NCBI GenBank assembly: GCA_015063585.1
Contig: SVTW01000003.1
Location: 1 to 64,000 of the forward strand
From: Oscillospiraceae bacterium
GTDB lineage: Bacteria > Bacillota > Clostridia > Oscillospirales > CAG-272
Direction: 5' to 3'
DNA length: 64,000 nt
In this document: positions 53,507 to 63,900 of the stretch, piece after piece
How the letters are laid out: every line of letters begins with the position of its first letter
Position numbering within the stretch: the first letter of the stretch is position 1
Notes under the pieces: generated by a model
Told to the model about the DNA's origin: nothing
Databases searched by the model: none
Seen by the model: only the letters and a program-made list of their open reading frames with translations
Program-made: the position numbers and the translations under genes

Positions 53507-54889
53507 TTAGGATTCGTTTGCGATATGTTGTTTGATTTTACGGTAGGTAAGGCCGCAGAAAAGGAAGTGCGTACCGGCGGTAAGGATCCAAGAAATGGGA
53601 TAGGAGAGGTAGAGCATGAAAGGTGTTGGGAAAGCGGCGAAGATGGTGTAGATCCACACGATGCGGAACAGGCAGGAGCCCACGAGCGAGACGATCATTG
53701 GCGGGAGCGATTTTCCAAATCCGCGCATGACGCCGCATCCAACCTCCATCAGACCGCACAGAAAGTAGGTCACACCCATGATCGAAAGGCGGATCATTCC
53801 CGCATCAATCACGGCGGTGCCGTCGGTGAAGATCGAAAGCAGGGGTCTGCCAAACAGAAGCGCGAGACAGCCCACCGAGAGCCCCACGACCGTTACCACG
53901 CAGGCACTGAGCAGGATCGACCGTTTTACACGGTCTAATTTTTTTGCGCCGAGGTTTTGACCCACAAAGGTAAGCGCCGTGTGATAGAGCGCGTTTTGCG
54001 AGGCGTAGATGTAGGAATCAATGTTGCTCGCCGCGGTGTTGCCCGCCACGAACGCGACATTCCCAAACCCGTTGATCGAGGATTGGATCAGCACGTTGGA
54101 GAAGGAGAAAAGCGTTCCCTGGAGTCCCGCGGGAAGCCCGATGACGATGATCTTTTTGAGCTTTTCGGGATAAACACGAAGTTCACGCAGTTCAATTTTA
54201 CAGGGTCCGTCCATGCGCATCATGTAGATCAGAATGAGGACGCATGCAACCCAGTGCGAAGCGGCGGTTGCAATGCCGACACCGAGCGCGCCCAGCCCAA
54301 ACACAAGCACCATTACAAGGTTGAGCCCCACGTTTGCAACACCCGCGGCCGAAAGAAAGATCAGCGGACGGGTGGTGTCACCCGACGAGCGCAGGATCGA
54401 CGCGCAGTAGTTATACAGAATATTGGCAGGCATGCCGCAAAAATAAGCCATCATGTAGGGTACCGCCTCATCGAGTACGGTGGGGTCGGTTTTCATCATG
54501 GCAAGCAGAGGGCGTGCCATGCAAAGTCCGAACACCGTGAGGAGAGCTCCGAAAAACAGCGAGACGATCACCGATGTGTGCACCGTTCTTTTTACGTCAC
54601 GGTATTGTTTTGCACCAATGTCATGCGCTACGCAAACGCCCGCGCCAACCGAAAGACCAAAGAAAAGGTTGACGATGAGGTTGATCAGCGCACCGCACGA
54701 GCCCACCGCCGCCAACGCCGTTTCGCGTTCGGCTGGTGTGTTGCCGCCCCATTGACCAACCACAACGGTGTCCGCCGTGTTGAACAACTGTTGCAAAAAT
54801 GCCGTTGCGATCAACGGAAGCGTGAAAAGGATCATTTTGGGAAGAAGTGGTCCGTCCGTCAAATTTCGTTTAACTTTCGATGCTGCCAT
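53507..54889 (-). CDS. MATE family efflux transporter
   Basis: 12-TM pattern; LTDGPLLPKMILFTLPLIATAFLQQLFNTADTVVVGQ; GAKKLDR repeats. Confidence 0.92.
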   Translation of the reverse strand: MAASKVKRNLTDGPLLPKMILFTLPLIATAFLQQLFNTADTVVVGQWGGNTPAERETALAAVGSCGALINLIVNLFFGLSVGAGVCVAHDIGAKQYRDVKRTVHTSVIVSLFFGALLTVFGLCMARPLLAMMKTDPTVLDEAVPYMMAYFCGMPANILYNYCASILRSSGDTTRPLIFLSAAGVANVGLNLVMVLVFGLGALGVGIATAASHWVACVLILIYMMRMDGPCKIELRELRVYPEKLKKIIVIGLPAGLQGTLFSFSNVLIQSSINGFGNVAFVAGNTAASNIDSYIYASQNALYHTALTFVGQNLGAKKLDRVKRSILLSACVVTVVGLSVGCLALLFGRPLLSIFTDGTAVIDAGMIRLSIMGVTYFLCGLMEVGCGVMRGFGKSLPPMIVSLVGSCLFRIVWIYTIFAAFPTPFMLYLSYPISWILTAGTHFLFCGLTYRKIKQHIANES

Positions 54890-55063
54890 GTCGGTTCCTT
54901 TCGTTGCGTGAAGACGTGATTCCATACGAATATATTATACCGCTATTGTGAATAAAGGTCAAGTTTTTTCCAAAAAATGTTGGTTCAAAAATTTTTACGG
55001 CTTGCTTTTTAAAGGGTTATGTGCTATAATAATTGCGAAACATCAAGAAAGAAGGAATTTTTC

Positions 55064-56323
55064 GTGAACACTTCCATTCGTCCGCGTGCGCGCGCAATTG
55101 CGTGGTCCTGTATGCTCATTTATTTTGCAAGTTATTTAATGCGAATTAACTTCGCCGTGATGATGGTGAAGATCTGCTCCGACCTCGCCGTGGAAAAAAC
55201 CGACCTCGCCGTGGTTGTAACCGCGCTGACGATCGCCTACGGAACAGGTCAGATCATCAGCGGCTTGATGGGGGATAAGATCAAGCCTCAGCTGCTTCTC
55301 ACCGTGGGACTCGCGCTTGCCGCCGTTTGTAACCTTGCCATGTTTTTTTGCACCGCCATCCATGCCATGACGATTGTTTGGGCGGTCAACGGCTTTGCGC
55401 ATTCGATGCTTTGGCCACCGATCGTGCGCCTGATGTCTATCTATCTGACCGACAGCGAATATAGCTACTCCGCCGTGCGCGTTTCGTGGGGATCTTCGTT
55501 CGCAACGATCTTTCTCTACCTCCTCTGCCCGCTGCTCCTGCAGGTAATTGCGTGGCGCGTGGTGATGCTTTTCTGTGCCTTTGGCGGTTTGGCGATTATG
55601 GTGTTCTGGATGCTCGTTCACCCGCGCCTTTTCACCGACCCCGTTGCAAATTCGCGCAATACGTCTGCAAAAAACGATCCGTCCGAGCCCCAAAAACGCC
55701 TCCCCGTTCCTCGCTTCGTTTACTTCCCCATCGCCCTGATTATGCTCGGTATTATTCTGCAGGGCATGCTTCGTGACGGCGTTCAAACCTGGATGCCCAG
55801 CATTCTCTCCGAAACCTTCCCCGAAATTGTGACCCAGGAAGGCTCGATTGCGCTTACGGTTGTGCTTGCCATCTTCAGCGTCATCAGCTTCTCGGTGTTC
55901 GATAAACTTCACCGCGCGGTCTTTCAAAATGAGGTCTTTTGCGCCGGCATGATCTTTATTCTCTCCGCCGCGTCGGCTTTGATTTTGTACGTGGTGGGAC
56001 TCTTTACAAGCAACATCATCGTTTCCGTGCTCTTTATGGGTACGATCGTTGCCTGCATGCACGGGATTAATCTTATGCTGATCACCGTGGTTCCAAAACG
56101 CTTTGTCAAGAGCGGAAAGGTTTCTACCTATTCGGGACTCCTGAATGCCTGCACCTACATCGGCGCAGCCATTTCTACCTACGGTTTTGCCGCTATCGCG
56201 GAATCCTTCGGCTGGAATTTTACCATTCTCTCGTGGGTCATCATCTCTGTCCTCGGGATCGTTGCCTGCCTCGCCGCTACCCCCCATTGGAAAAAATTCC
56301 GCCGCGATTACGCGGATCCATAA
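55064..56323 (+). CDS. MFS transporter (start codon uncertain, GTG proposed)
   Basis: 12-TM hydrophobic protein; SYLMRINFAVMM..., GTGQIISGLMGDKIKPQ signature loop. Confidence 0.87.
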   Translation: MNTSIRPRARAIAWSCMLIYFASYLMRINFAVMMVKICSDLAVEKTDLAVVVTALTIAYGTGQIISGLMGDKIKPQLLLTVGLALAAVCNLAMFFCTAIHAMTIVWAVNGFAHSMLWPPIVRLMSIYLTDSEYSYSAVRVSWGSSFATIFLYLLCPLLLQVIAWRVVMLFCAFGGLAIMVFWMLVHPRLFTDPVANSRNTSAKNDPSEPQKRLPVPRFVYFPIALIMLGIILQGMLRDGVQTWMPSILSETFPEIVTQEGSIALTVVLAIFSVISFSVFDKLHRAVFQNEVFCAGMIFILSAASALILYVVGLFTSNIIVSVLFMGTIVACMHGINLMLITVVPKRFVKSGKVSTYSGLLNACTYIGAAISTYGFAAIAESFGWNFTILSWVIISVLGIVACLAATPHWKKFRRDYADP

Positions 56324-56407
56324 ACGAAATCATGCAGAGCTTGTGTGGAAGACTTTTGCAAAAGTCCCCCATACACCCCAATCGACACCCATAAAAGGAG
56401 AACGTAT

Positions 56408-57304
56408 ATGAAAAAGATCAGCATTTCCATAGGCGGCTTGCAACGGAAATACGGCGACCGCCGCGCGCTTGAAATTGCCAAGGAGATCGGTTGCGATGCC
56501 GTGGACTTTGATTTAACATGCTATGATACCCGCAAAAAAGATACTGTTTACGCCATGGACGAGCAGAGCGTGCGCACGTATTTTGAGGACCTGCGCCTTT
56601 ACGCGGAACCGCTGGGTCTTGCGGTCGCGCAAACACATGGACGCATCAAGGGCTTTATCAACGACCCCACCGAGGACGACGCGTTGGTGGAAAACGCAAG
56701 GCTTGACTGCATTGCCACAAAGGCATTGGGCGCGCCCTATTGCGTGATGCATACCACAACCTCGATCCATATGGGCGCGGACCCCGACCCTGCGCTGATG
56801 CACAAGCTCAATTATGATATGTTCACGCGGATCCTGCCCTTTGCAAAGGAAAACGGCGTGGTGATTGCCACCGAGACCTTTGGAGACGCGCCGAAGCTTG
56901 GATGCTGCGACTTTTTCGGCAACCTGCATGAGTTTATCAAGGGCTACAACCGCGTTTGCGCCTGCGGGGACTATGCCGATTGGTTCAAGATCTGTATGGA
57001 TACGGGCCATACCCACAAGGCAACGCGATTTGATAACCCGTCCGTGGGGGAAACGATCCGCTTGCTCGGCAAGAACATCGTTTGCCTGCACCTGCATGAC
57101 AACGACCGCATTACCGATCAGCATAAGATCCCCTTTACCTGCACCATTGATTGGAATGACGCGCTCGCGGCACTTGACGAGATCGGCTACAGCGGCATTT
57201 GGAACGCGGAGGTTGCGCTCGGACGGCATTTTGGAAGGGATTTTGAAATTGAGACTGCCGCCTTCTGCGTAAAGGTGATGAACAACGTGCTCAACAATCC
57301 GTAA
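56408..57304 (+). CDS. Sugar phosphate isomerase/epimerase (TIM barrel)
   Basis: ATETFGDAP, CMDTGHTHKA, CLHLHDNDRITDQH, WNAEVAL. Confidence 0.87.
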   Translation: MKKISISIGGLQRKYGDRRALEIAKEIGCDAVDFDLTCYDTRKKDTVYAMDEQSVRTYFEDLRLYAEPLGLAVAQTHGRIKGFINDPTEDDALVENARLDCIATKALGAPYCVMHTTTSIHMGADPDPALMHKLNYDMFTRILPFAKENGVVIATETFGDAPKLGCCDFFGNLHEFIKGYNRVCACGDYADWFKICMDTGHTHKATRFDNPSVGETIRLLGKNIVCLHLHDNDRITDQHKIPFTCTIDWNDALAALDEIGYSGIWNAEVALGRHFGRDFEIETAAFCVKVMNNVLNNP

Positions 57305-57371
57305 ACCGACCAACCGGACACCGCCCCTCCCCCTCGCCCCGCTCTTGCGTGCGGAAAGCCGAAAAATTGAA

Positions 57372-57459
57372 AATAAAACAACACGTATTGCGAAATAAAT
57401 CAACACGTATTGAAAAATAAATCAACACGTATTGCGAAATATCAACACACGTAGTGAAA
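57372..57459. repeat. Four tandem 22-bp direct repeats (consensus AATAAATCAACACGTATTGCGA)
   Basis: Units at 57372, 57394, 57416, 57438; unit 4 more divergent. Confidence 0.9.
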
Positions 57460-57582
57460 AAAGGACTCCCCAGCCAATCAATGTCATTAAGTTAAGCAAC
57501 TTTTAGTTCTAAAAAGGTTTCAAACTTGATTGACTTGATGGCAGTCTCGCCCGAAGCCGTTAAGTTAAGACGGCGTAAAAAA

Positions 57583-57630
57583 GGAAACAGCATCTCGGAT
57601 TTGATTCCAGTGGTGCTGTTTCCTTTTTGT
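57583..57630. terminator. Bidirectional terminator near the IS end
   Basis: ggaaacagca ... tgctgtttcc with A run before and T run after. Confidence 0.75.
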
Positions 57631-57714
57631 TTAATAATATTATTGCTTTTTTGTTTTTTTACACACTTTTTAAGAATGATAGGCACGCCAAAAGGACAGG
57701 AGGTTAAGCCTGTC

Positions 57715-59037
57715 TTATGCGGCGACACGATATGCAAACCAGGTGAAAGATTTTGCCTGAACATTTTTGCGCTTGTCTTTTCGTCCCGGTCTATGTGGCA
57801 ATGTATATCGCAATATTTCTATTTCTAATTCTCTGAAATCCTTGCTGCGATTTCTAAAGAAATCCAAGCAAAGTTGAATGGCTGCTGTATGGTTCACAAC
57901 ATAAACATTCTTATTTTGCTTGCTTTGATAGATTACAATCTCTCCTATGATACTTTCGCTATAATTGTACTTGATCAAGGAAATATAGATTTCTTGTAAC
58001 GCCATATCCAAGCCCTTGGCTTTTATATGAGCTAACCCCGTAGCATATTTTAAATGTCTGAAGGAAGTTTCAATTCCCCAACGTTTGTGATAAAGCTCTT
58101 TTAAGTCATCACGAGAAAACCTGTTACGCGGCAAGGTTGTAACAAGCGTCTCATATTTTCCTGTATCTAATTTGAATCGAACCACTCGAATCTTTAAATC
58201 ATACGGCGACGAAAAATCCCATTTTGAAATAGCGGTTTTAGGGCTGTTCTTTTTACCTTTCTTGCTTCCTGTCTGTATAAAATGTCTTCCTGCCGCTTTG
58301 TCTTCTTTGGTTTGTCTTGTGGTAATCCCGATCCTAAGATCGCAATCCAATTCTGTCATTGGAAGAGCTGCGATTTCTCGAACAGCGCCTTTTCCTTGCT
58401 TGACTCTCAAAATAAGATCTAAATGCTTGCTTTCTACAAAATGTGCCATAACATTAAAGCTTTCATAGCCTCTGTCGGCTATCACAATTGCTTTTTCATT
58501 TGGATCCAAATTAGGCAACATTTTGATCAGGGCATTTCTTTCATCTGCCACGCGTTTTCCTTGGGCTATAGCACACAAAAACGCATTATTGTAGAGATCA
58601 TACAGAGCATTCAAATGCATCAAAGAGTACGGCTTTTCTCCTTCCTTTGAAACCAATGTATCTCCCTCGTTGGGGAAAATATTGATGTCCGTTCCGTCAA
58701 CTGCAAAAAGCCGATATCCTTTGTGTTTGTTTTTGAAAGCACATTTCTTAATGAACATTTCATGTATGGCAAGAAATGCTGTGCTGAGTAACTTTTGACG
58801 CTGTTGAACAAGCGCAGACTTGGTGACATCGGTGTTGGCGTACTTTGAATACTTTATGATTTCCTGCGTCAGTGAGCCTCCGCCCATATTAATCAACATA
58901 TGAATCAGATCCTCTAAACCGAGCTTGCGATTTCTGCTAAAATCCTTTCCCGGATTTGTAACGTATTGGTCTTTGTTTCGGATCACTCCTTGAATAGCTT
59001 CTTCCAGATATCTGCTTGCTACATTCGCTTTCGGCAT
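57715..59037 (-). mobile_element. IS4-family DDE transposase gene
   Basis: FAVDGTDINIF, IADRGYESFN, YHKRWGIETSFRHLKYATGLAHIKAK (YREK-type signature). Confidence 0.92.
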
Positions 59038-59081
59038 TTCTTGCCCCTCCTTTCTTTGTCTTTTTACCTTTCTAAACGGTG

Positions 59082-59345
59082 TTACGTTTTTCGACCATGC
59101 AGTTGAATACGAAGGCGAACAACTTCCTGTTGCAGTTGCTTTTTCGTCATACCGGTTACGCGGCAGAGCTCGATCAGTTCCCGAAAGACTTTATGCTTGT
59201 ATAGATAAGTCCGAGATACTCCCGCAGCGGCTGAAACTGTTTGATAATTGATCGCTTCACCGTTTTCGATCATTTTTTCGATGATCGCCTGTGTTTGCAG
59301 GTGCTTTGCTACTGCTTCCTTTTTTGTTTCTTCAATCAATCCCAT
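59082..59345 (-). CDS. Small HTH protein, DUF6262/Tn554 TnpC-like
   Basis: ATVxxHLQTQAIIEKMIENGEAINYQTVSAAAGVSRTYLYKHKVFRELIE-type HTH (observed: AVAKHLQTQAIIEKMIENGEAINYQTVSAAAGVSRTYLYKHKVFRELIE). Confidence 0.75.
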   Translation of the reverse strand: MGLIEETKKEAVAKHLQTQAIIEKMIENGEAINYQTVSAAAGVSRTYLYKHKVFRELIELCRVTGMTKKQLQQEVVRLRIQLHGRKT

Positions 59346-59490
59346 GATTACAATTTGCAGAAATTACGCAACCTCGCATATATTATAACGCCCCAAATCA
59401 CTCGTGTAAAGAAAAACACCAAGTCACTTGCCGTTTGGGTGGACTTGGCTTGTTTTAGTTACAATGACAGTGGTTCAATGGTCAAAAACA

Positions 59491-59519
59491 TTGACATAAG
59501 ACTCCAATTATGGTATAAT
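59491..59519 (+). promoter_or_regulatory. Consensus promoter with extended -10
   Basis: TTGACA-17-TATAAT with TGG before -10. Confidence 0.85.
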
Positions 59520-59554
59520 ATTGATAGATGAAAAAGGCGCGGGAGGATGTAAAA

Positions 59555-60736
59555 ATGATTGCAGATCTGTTGGATAGCGGTTTGTATGAAATTGAAAATA
59601 AGACTCCTGCGAACGAAGATAACCCTTTGGAAAAGCTTCGTCTTCGGTATTTACCGGTTGCCTCAGAATGCCCAAAATGCAAATCCTCTAACTTTATTAA
59701 AAAAACCGCATCTACGCGCACGATTATAGATGTGTTGGGCAATCAACCCATCGAAATTACGGTTGTAAAGCAACGCTACAAATGCTCTTGCGGCAAGACC
59801 TTTACATTGAAAGATGATACGGATTATCCCGATCGTATGCATATTACAAAAGAAACATCCGACAAGCTTGGAACTATGATCTTGGGGGATGCGGATCTTT
59901 CCATCACGCAGGCAGGTGAAATGTTTGGTGTTGGCAGAACAACCGCATCGAAAGCATTGCATCAAAAGATCAAGGAGTTAGCCGATCAAACCTTTTCGGT
60001 AGCGCCTTGTGTGAAAATCTCTTATATCCCGTTTTATTTTACGAACAAAGAACGTTGTGCGATTGCGGGAATTGATCGATTCGGAACTGCATTTTTGTTG
60101 GACATCATAGACGAGTATTCCGAAGAACGGCTATCTCGTTTCTTTCCTAAAACAGACTCCTTTAAGAATGACATCTCGGTTTCCTTTTGCAAGTTGGATT
60201 CAACCGTCACACAAGCGATCCGCACGCACAATTCCGCTGACGTCGGAATCGTGCACCGCTGTGTTTCTGATTATATAGAAAAAGCAAGGGAAAAAGTTGG
60301 AGACGCATTATATGCCGAAAAGTATGATGTCCTTGCCGATTTGGAGCGAGTAATGTTTTCTCAGCCTTCCGTACAGTTCGGTTTGATATTTAGTGATTGG
60401 AAAGCCGCCCTTTCCTCAGAAGTTCGGGATGCTTTGAGTTCCTTTATCGAAACTGTGAACACGTTCTTTCAGGAATGCACCGTTACGACGATGCATCCTA
60501 AAAAAGATACGTCGTTTAAGAAGTTGAGGGAGATTATTACCAAATTCCGCAAGGATCGCACCAATTTCGACACGATGGTGTTTCGCTTGTTATATGCTAA
60601 CAAGACCGCGATGTCTACACCCAACGGCCCGCACATTTGGAATTCGATCAACAGCATGATGGCACCTGTTACCGGTGGCATGTCGGAGTTTGGGGTGGAT
60701 ATTGATGCGTTGTATGAGGAGATATTAAAATCTTGA
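59555..60736 (+). CDS. ISL3-like transposase relative, probably catalytically dead
   Basis: Zn-finger CPKCKSSN...YKCSCGKTF; HTH ITQAGEMFGVGRTTASKAL; ISL3 core order, but DE replaced by IP in ISYIPFYFT. Start placed at ATG 59555 (SD GGGAGG) because the upstream ATG lies about 8 nt from the -10. Confidence 0.8.
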   Translation: MIADLLDSGLYEIENKTPANEDNPLEKLRLRYLPVASECPKCKSSNFIKKTASTRTIIDVLGNQPIEITVVKQRYKCSCGKTFTLKDDTDYPDRMHITKETSDKLGTMILGDADLSITQAGEMFGVGRTTASKALHQKIKELADQTFSVAPCVKISYIPFYFTNKERCAIAGIDRFGTAFLLDIIDEYSEERLSRFFPKTDSFKNDISVSFCKLDSTVTQAIRTHNSADVGIVHRCVSDYIEKAREKVGDALYAEKYDVLADLERVMFSQPSVQFGLIFSDWKAALSSEVRDALSSFIETVNTFFQECTVTTMHPKKDTSFKKLREIITKFRKDRTNFDTMVFRLLYANKTAMSTPNGPHIWNSINSMMAPVTGGMSEFGVDIDALYEEILKS

Positions 60737-60752
60737 AACGTCACCCTTTATC

Positions 60753-60795
60753 AAAAAAGCTACGCAATTTTAGATGGTTGCGTAGCTTTTTTATA
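60753..60795 (+). terminator. Strong Rho-independent terminator
   Basis: aaaaaagctacgcaa ttttagatgg ttgcgtagctttttt. Confidence 0.9.
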
Positions 60796-60869
60796 ACCTT
60801 CCAAAACACAATATATAGATGATGCTTTGTGAAATGATTGTAAACAACACAACACATTGCGCTGACAGG

Positions 60870-60898
60870 TTGATTTGACATGAAAAATATGGTATAAT
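60870..60898 (+). promoter_or_regulatory. Promoter with extended -10 for the large ORF
   Basis: TTGATT-17-TATAAT, TGG before -10; same TGGTATAATATTG core as 59511-59523. Confidence 0.75.
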
Positions 60899-60987
60899 AT
60901 TGGTATCAAAAGTTAATTTTTAACACCTTAAATTATGTAAGTTCCAACTACAAAAGCATACAAGGAAAAACAAAATGGAGGCGAAAA

Positions 60988-63900
60988 ATGATAAATAAAA
61001 TCTTTTCGGCTGTTGGTAAGGCTATTGATGGTGCCTTTTCATCTTTTGGTAACAAGAAAATGCTTGAAAAGGCAACGGCTTTCTGCGATGAAAAAATTAA
61101 ATTTCCAAAACTGATAAAGGAAATTGAAACAAAAATCGAGGAGAAATATGATCAATATTCTTTTTATAACGATTTAAATGCTTATCTTGTAGATAATAAA
61201 GTTATCCCCCTGCTTTTTGCGACTTTTGGAGAAGGTGGCAATAATATTCCTACAGAATCTCAATTTCGAAAACTCCACCTAACCAATTTTTCAAAAAAAT
61301 ATAAGCAGTATTCTCGTTATGAAAAAAGCTTTATAAGTGAATGTTTAAGTTTCATCTACGGCGAAGTACAAAAAGGAGTCATTGATTTAAATGCTCACAC
61401 CGAAAGCGGCAAGTTTCATATTGCCATCAATCTTGCCACTGCACAAGGTTTGGAAGCTTGTTCTGAAATAAAGGAAGGCCAAAAAGATATTAAGAGCGAA
61501 ACAACTCAAATAAAAGAAATGCTTTCTGAGTTGTGTGCCCGCATTCCTCAAACAACGATTCAACATCAGCAAATAACCGCTACAACCATCGATGACATTG
61601 GAGCTATGTCTGAAAAAATTTCAAACTTTTTGAAAAAAATCGATTTGGTTGGTACGGCCGAAAATCCGGTTGCGAACGATGAAGATGCAATAATTAAATA
61701 TCAAGAACTTTCCGCTGAAGCCTTAACAACGCTGCTGGGGGAGAATGCGGCTCAGGTGAATCTGGTTATTGGTTCTCTTCAATGTCATATTGCCATCCAT
61801 CATAGTAACTTGGGGCAAATTGACAAGGCTTTTCAGTGTTTGGAGAACGTCCCTACAGATGCGGTGAAAGGAAGTAAATTATATCATTTTGTAATAGCCG
61901 TAATAATTGTTAATCATGGCATCGAAGAAAAATACGATATAGCATCTGCCAGTGTTAATCGCGCACTCGAATTGGATGCAAACTATCATAGAGCTTTTTT
62001 GGTTGGACAATATCTGTCTGTGTTGCGAAAAGCTGATTCCTTGGAAGCTATTCTTACGGCTTTGGATTCTCGTTTTGCGCCTATTTTAGAAGAAAACAGT
62101 GATTGCACTTTGATCGCAGATTATTTTATTTATCGAGGATTTATTTGCAAAGAGTTTGTTGAATTTGATGCTGCAGAACAAGCATTTATTAAGGCAAAAG
62201 AGTTTGGGTATGACGAATTGGTTTCCGATTATAATATCGGGTTATTGTACTATACTCGTGCAACGCAAAATGTTCCAAAAAACACACGAGTTTTTTGTGC
62301 TAAAGTAGATACGTCTTTGCTTATAAAGACAATCGATTTATTCAAACCGTGGCTTTTTGATAGAGCAGGTAGCATTCCGGTATTTATTAAATCGCGAATG
62401 GTAGGGCTCTATGCGTCTGCGTGTTCGATCATTGGAATTAAACACGATTTGAAACCAATCGAACAATATATTAAGCTCCCCAATTTGGAATATGAAGTCC
62501 AAAGAATTCTTGCTTTTGGCACAGACCAGCAAATCGGAGATGAAATTGTTGGGCTACTTGCCCCCGAGGATCAGTTGTACGCACAGATTGTAAATTGCGT
62601 CAACGCGGATCGTTACAGTGATATTCCATCCATTTTTGCCAATATGACTGACGAACAACTCTCGATTCAACCCGCTCCTACAATTTTTATGATATTGCAG
62701 GCATGTATTATTAACAAAGATGTCGATGGTTATCAAAGATACCGTGCTTTTATTAAACCGACTGATGAAACTGATCATATTGAGTGTTTCGACGCATATA
62801 TGCTTGAGCAAGAAGGAAACATTGAAAAAGCAAAAGAGATACTTGATAAATATGCTTTTTCGTCGGTTGACTATCATCTTTTAAGCAATATTTTACGCTT
62901 TTATGCAAGAAATAATTTTGATGCTGAACGTGAAAAGTTGTTTTTGTATTTATTGAATGCTTCTCAGGAAAAACGGATCTTTATTGATGACAAACTGGAT
63001 CTTTACGAAAAGGCAATCCATTTTTTTATCAGTCAAAAATCTGATTATGCAAAACATTTTGTTGACGATATTCAAGAGGATACCGTGTTAGCGTGGCGGT
63101 TGAAAGCTTATTATTATGAAGCTATTGGTGATATTCATAATTTGTTGTCTGCTATAAGCGAGCTCGCCAATAAAGAACAAGGTAAGCAACTTGAGCATAC
63201 GAAAAACAAATGCATTTGTCTTTTAAAACTTATGCGATACGAGGATGCGCTAATAGAATCCAAAGCTCTTTTAGAAACTGTCCACGAAAACAACATCAAG
63301 GATCGCACACAAATCCTTTGGATAATCAGTACCGCATATCTGTTCCTTGGTGATGAAGCAAACAGTGTCTCATGGGCGAATAAGGCGCATGAGTTAACAG
63401 TACCTATCCCTTCCGATAAAAGCCATCAAGCATATTTTGCTCGAGCAATGCGAGTGGGAGCATCTGAGGACTCCTTGGGATCAATATTAGAGTATCAGAA
63501 GATGCACCCTGTAGCGGTCGATTGGTTGAAAGCGATTAAACTACCCGAAAATTCAACCGGAGAGGATTTTGTAAATGCCTTGAATGAAATGACCGGTTAT
63601 TCGCATGAAAAATATATGCAAAGAGAAAAAGAGTTTCTCTCATATTATAATTCGGATATTGGGTTTCCAAATTCACTTTTGCTAAAACACTGTGGTGACA
63701 ATTTAAATTCCTTCTTTGCTCTTTTCTCAAAAAACAAATTGCGAGTTGCTAATGGCAATCCCAATAATCTTGAAAAAAGCCAAAAGTTGATAGGAGAACA
63801 TGTTATTGTCGATACACTTACCTTAATCGTACTTTATCGATATGGTTGTTTAGAAGCCTTAGAGAAGATTCCTAACATTCATATTTGTTATTCGACGCTT

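Noticed and set aside
57372-57459. CRISPR array
   Set aside because: Repeats are contiguous with no spacers, and no cas genes are visible.
59528-59557. ATG at 59528 as start of the ISL3-like protein
   Set aside because: It lies about 8 nt after a consensus -10, leaving essentially no leader; ATG 59555 has a GGGAGG SD.
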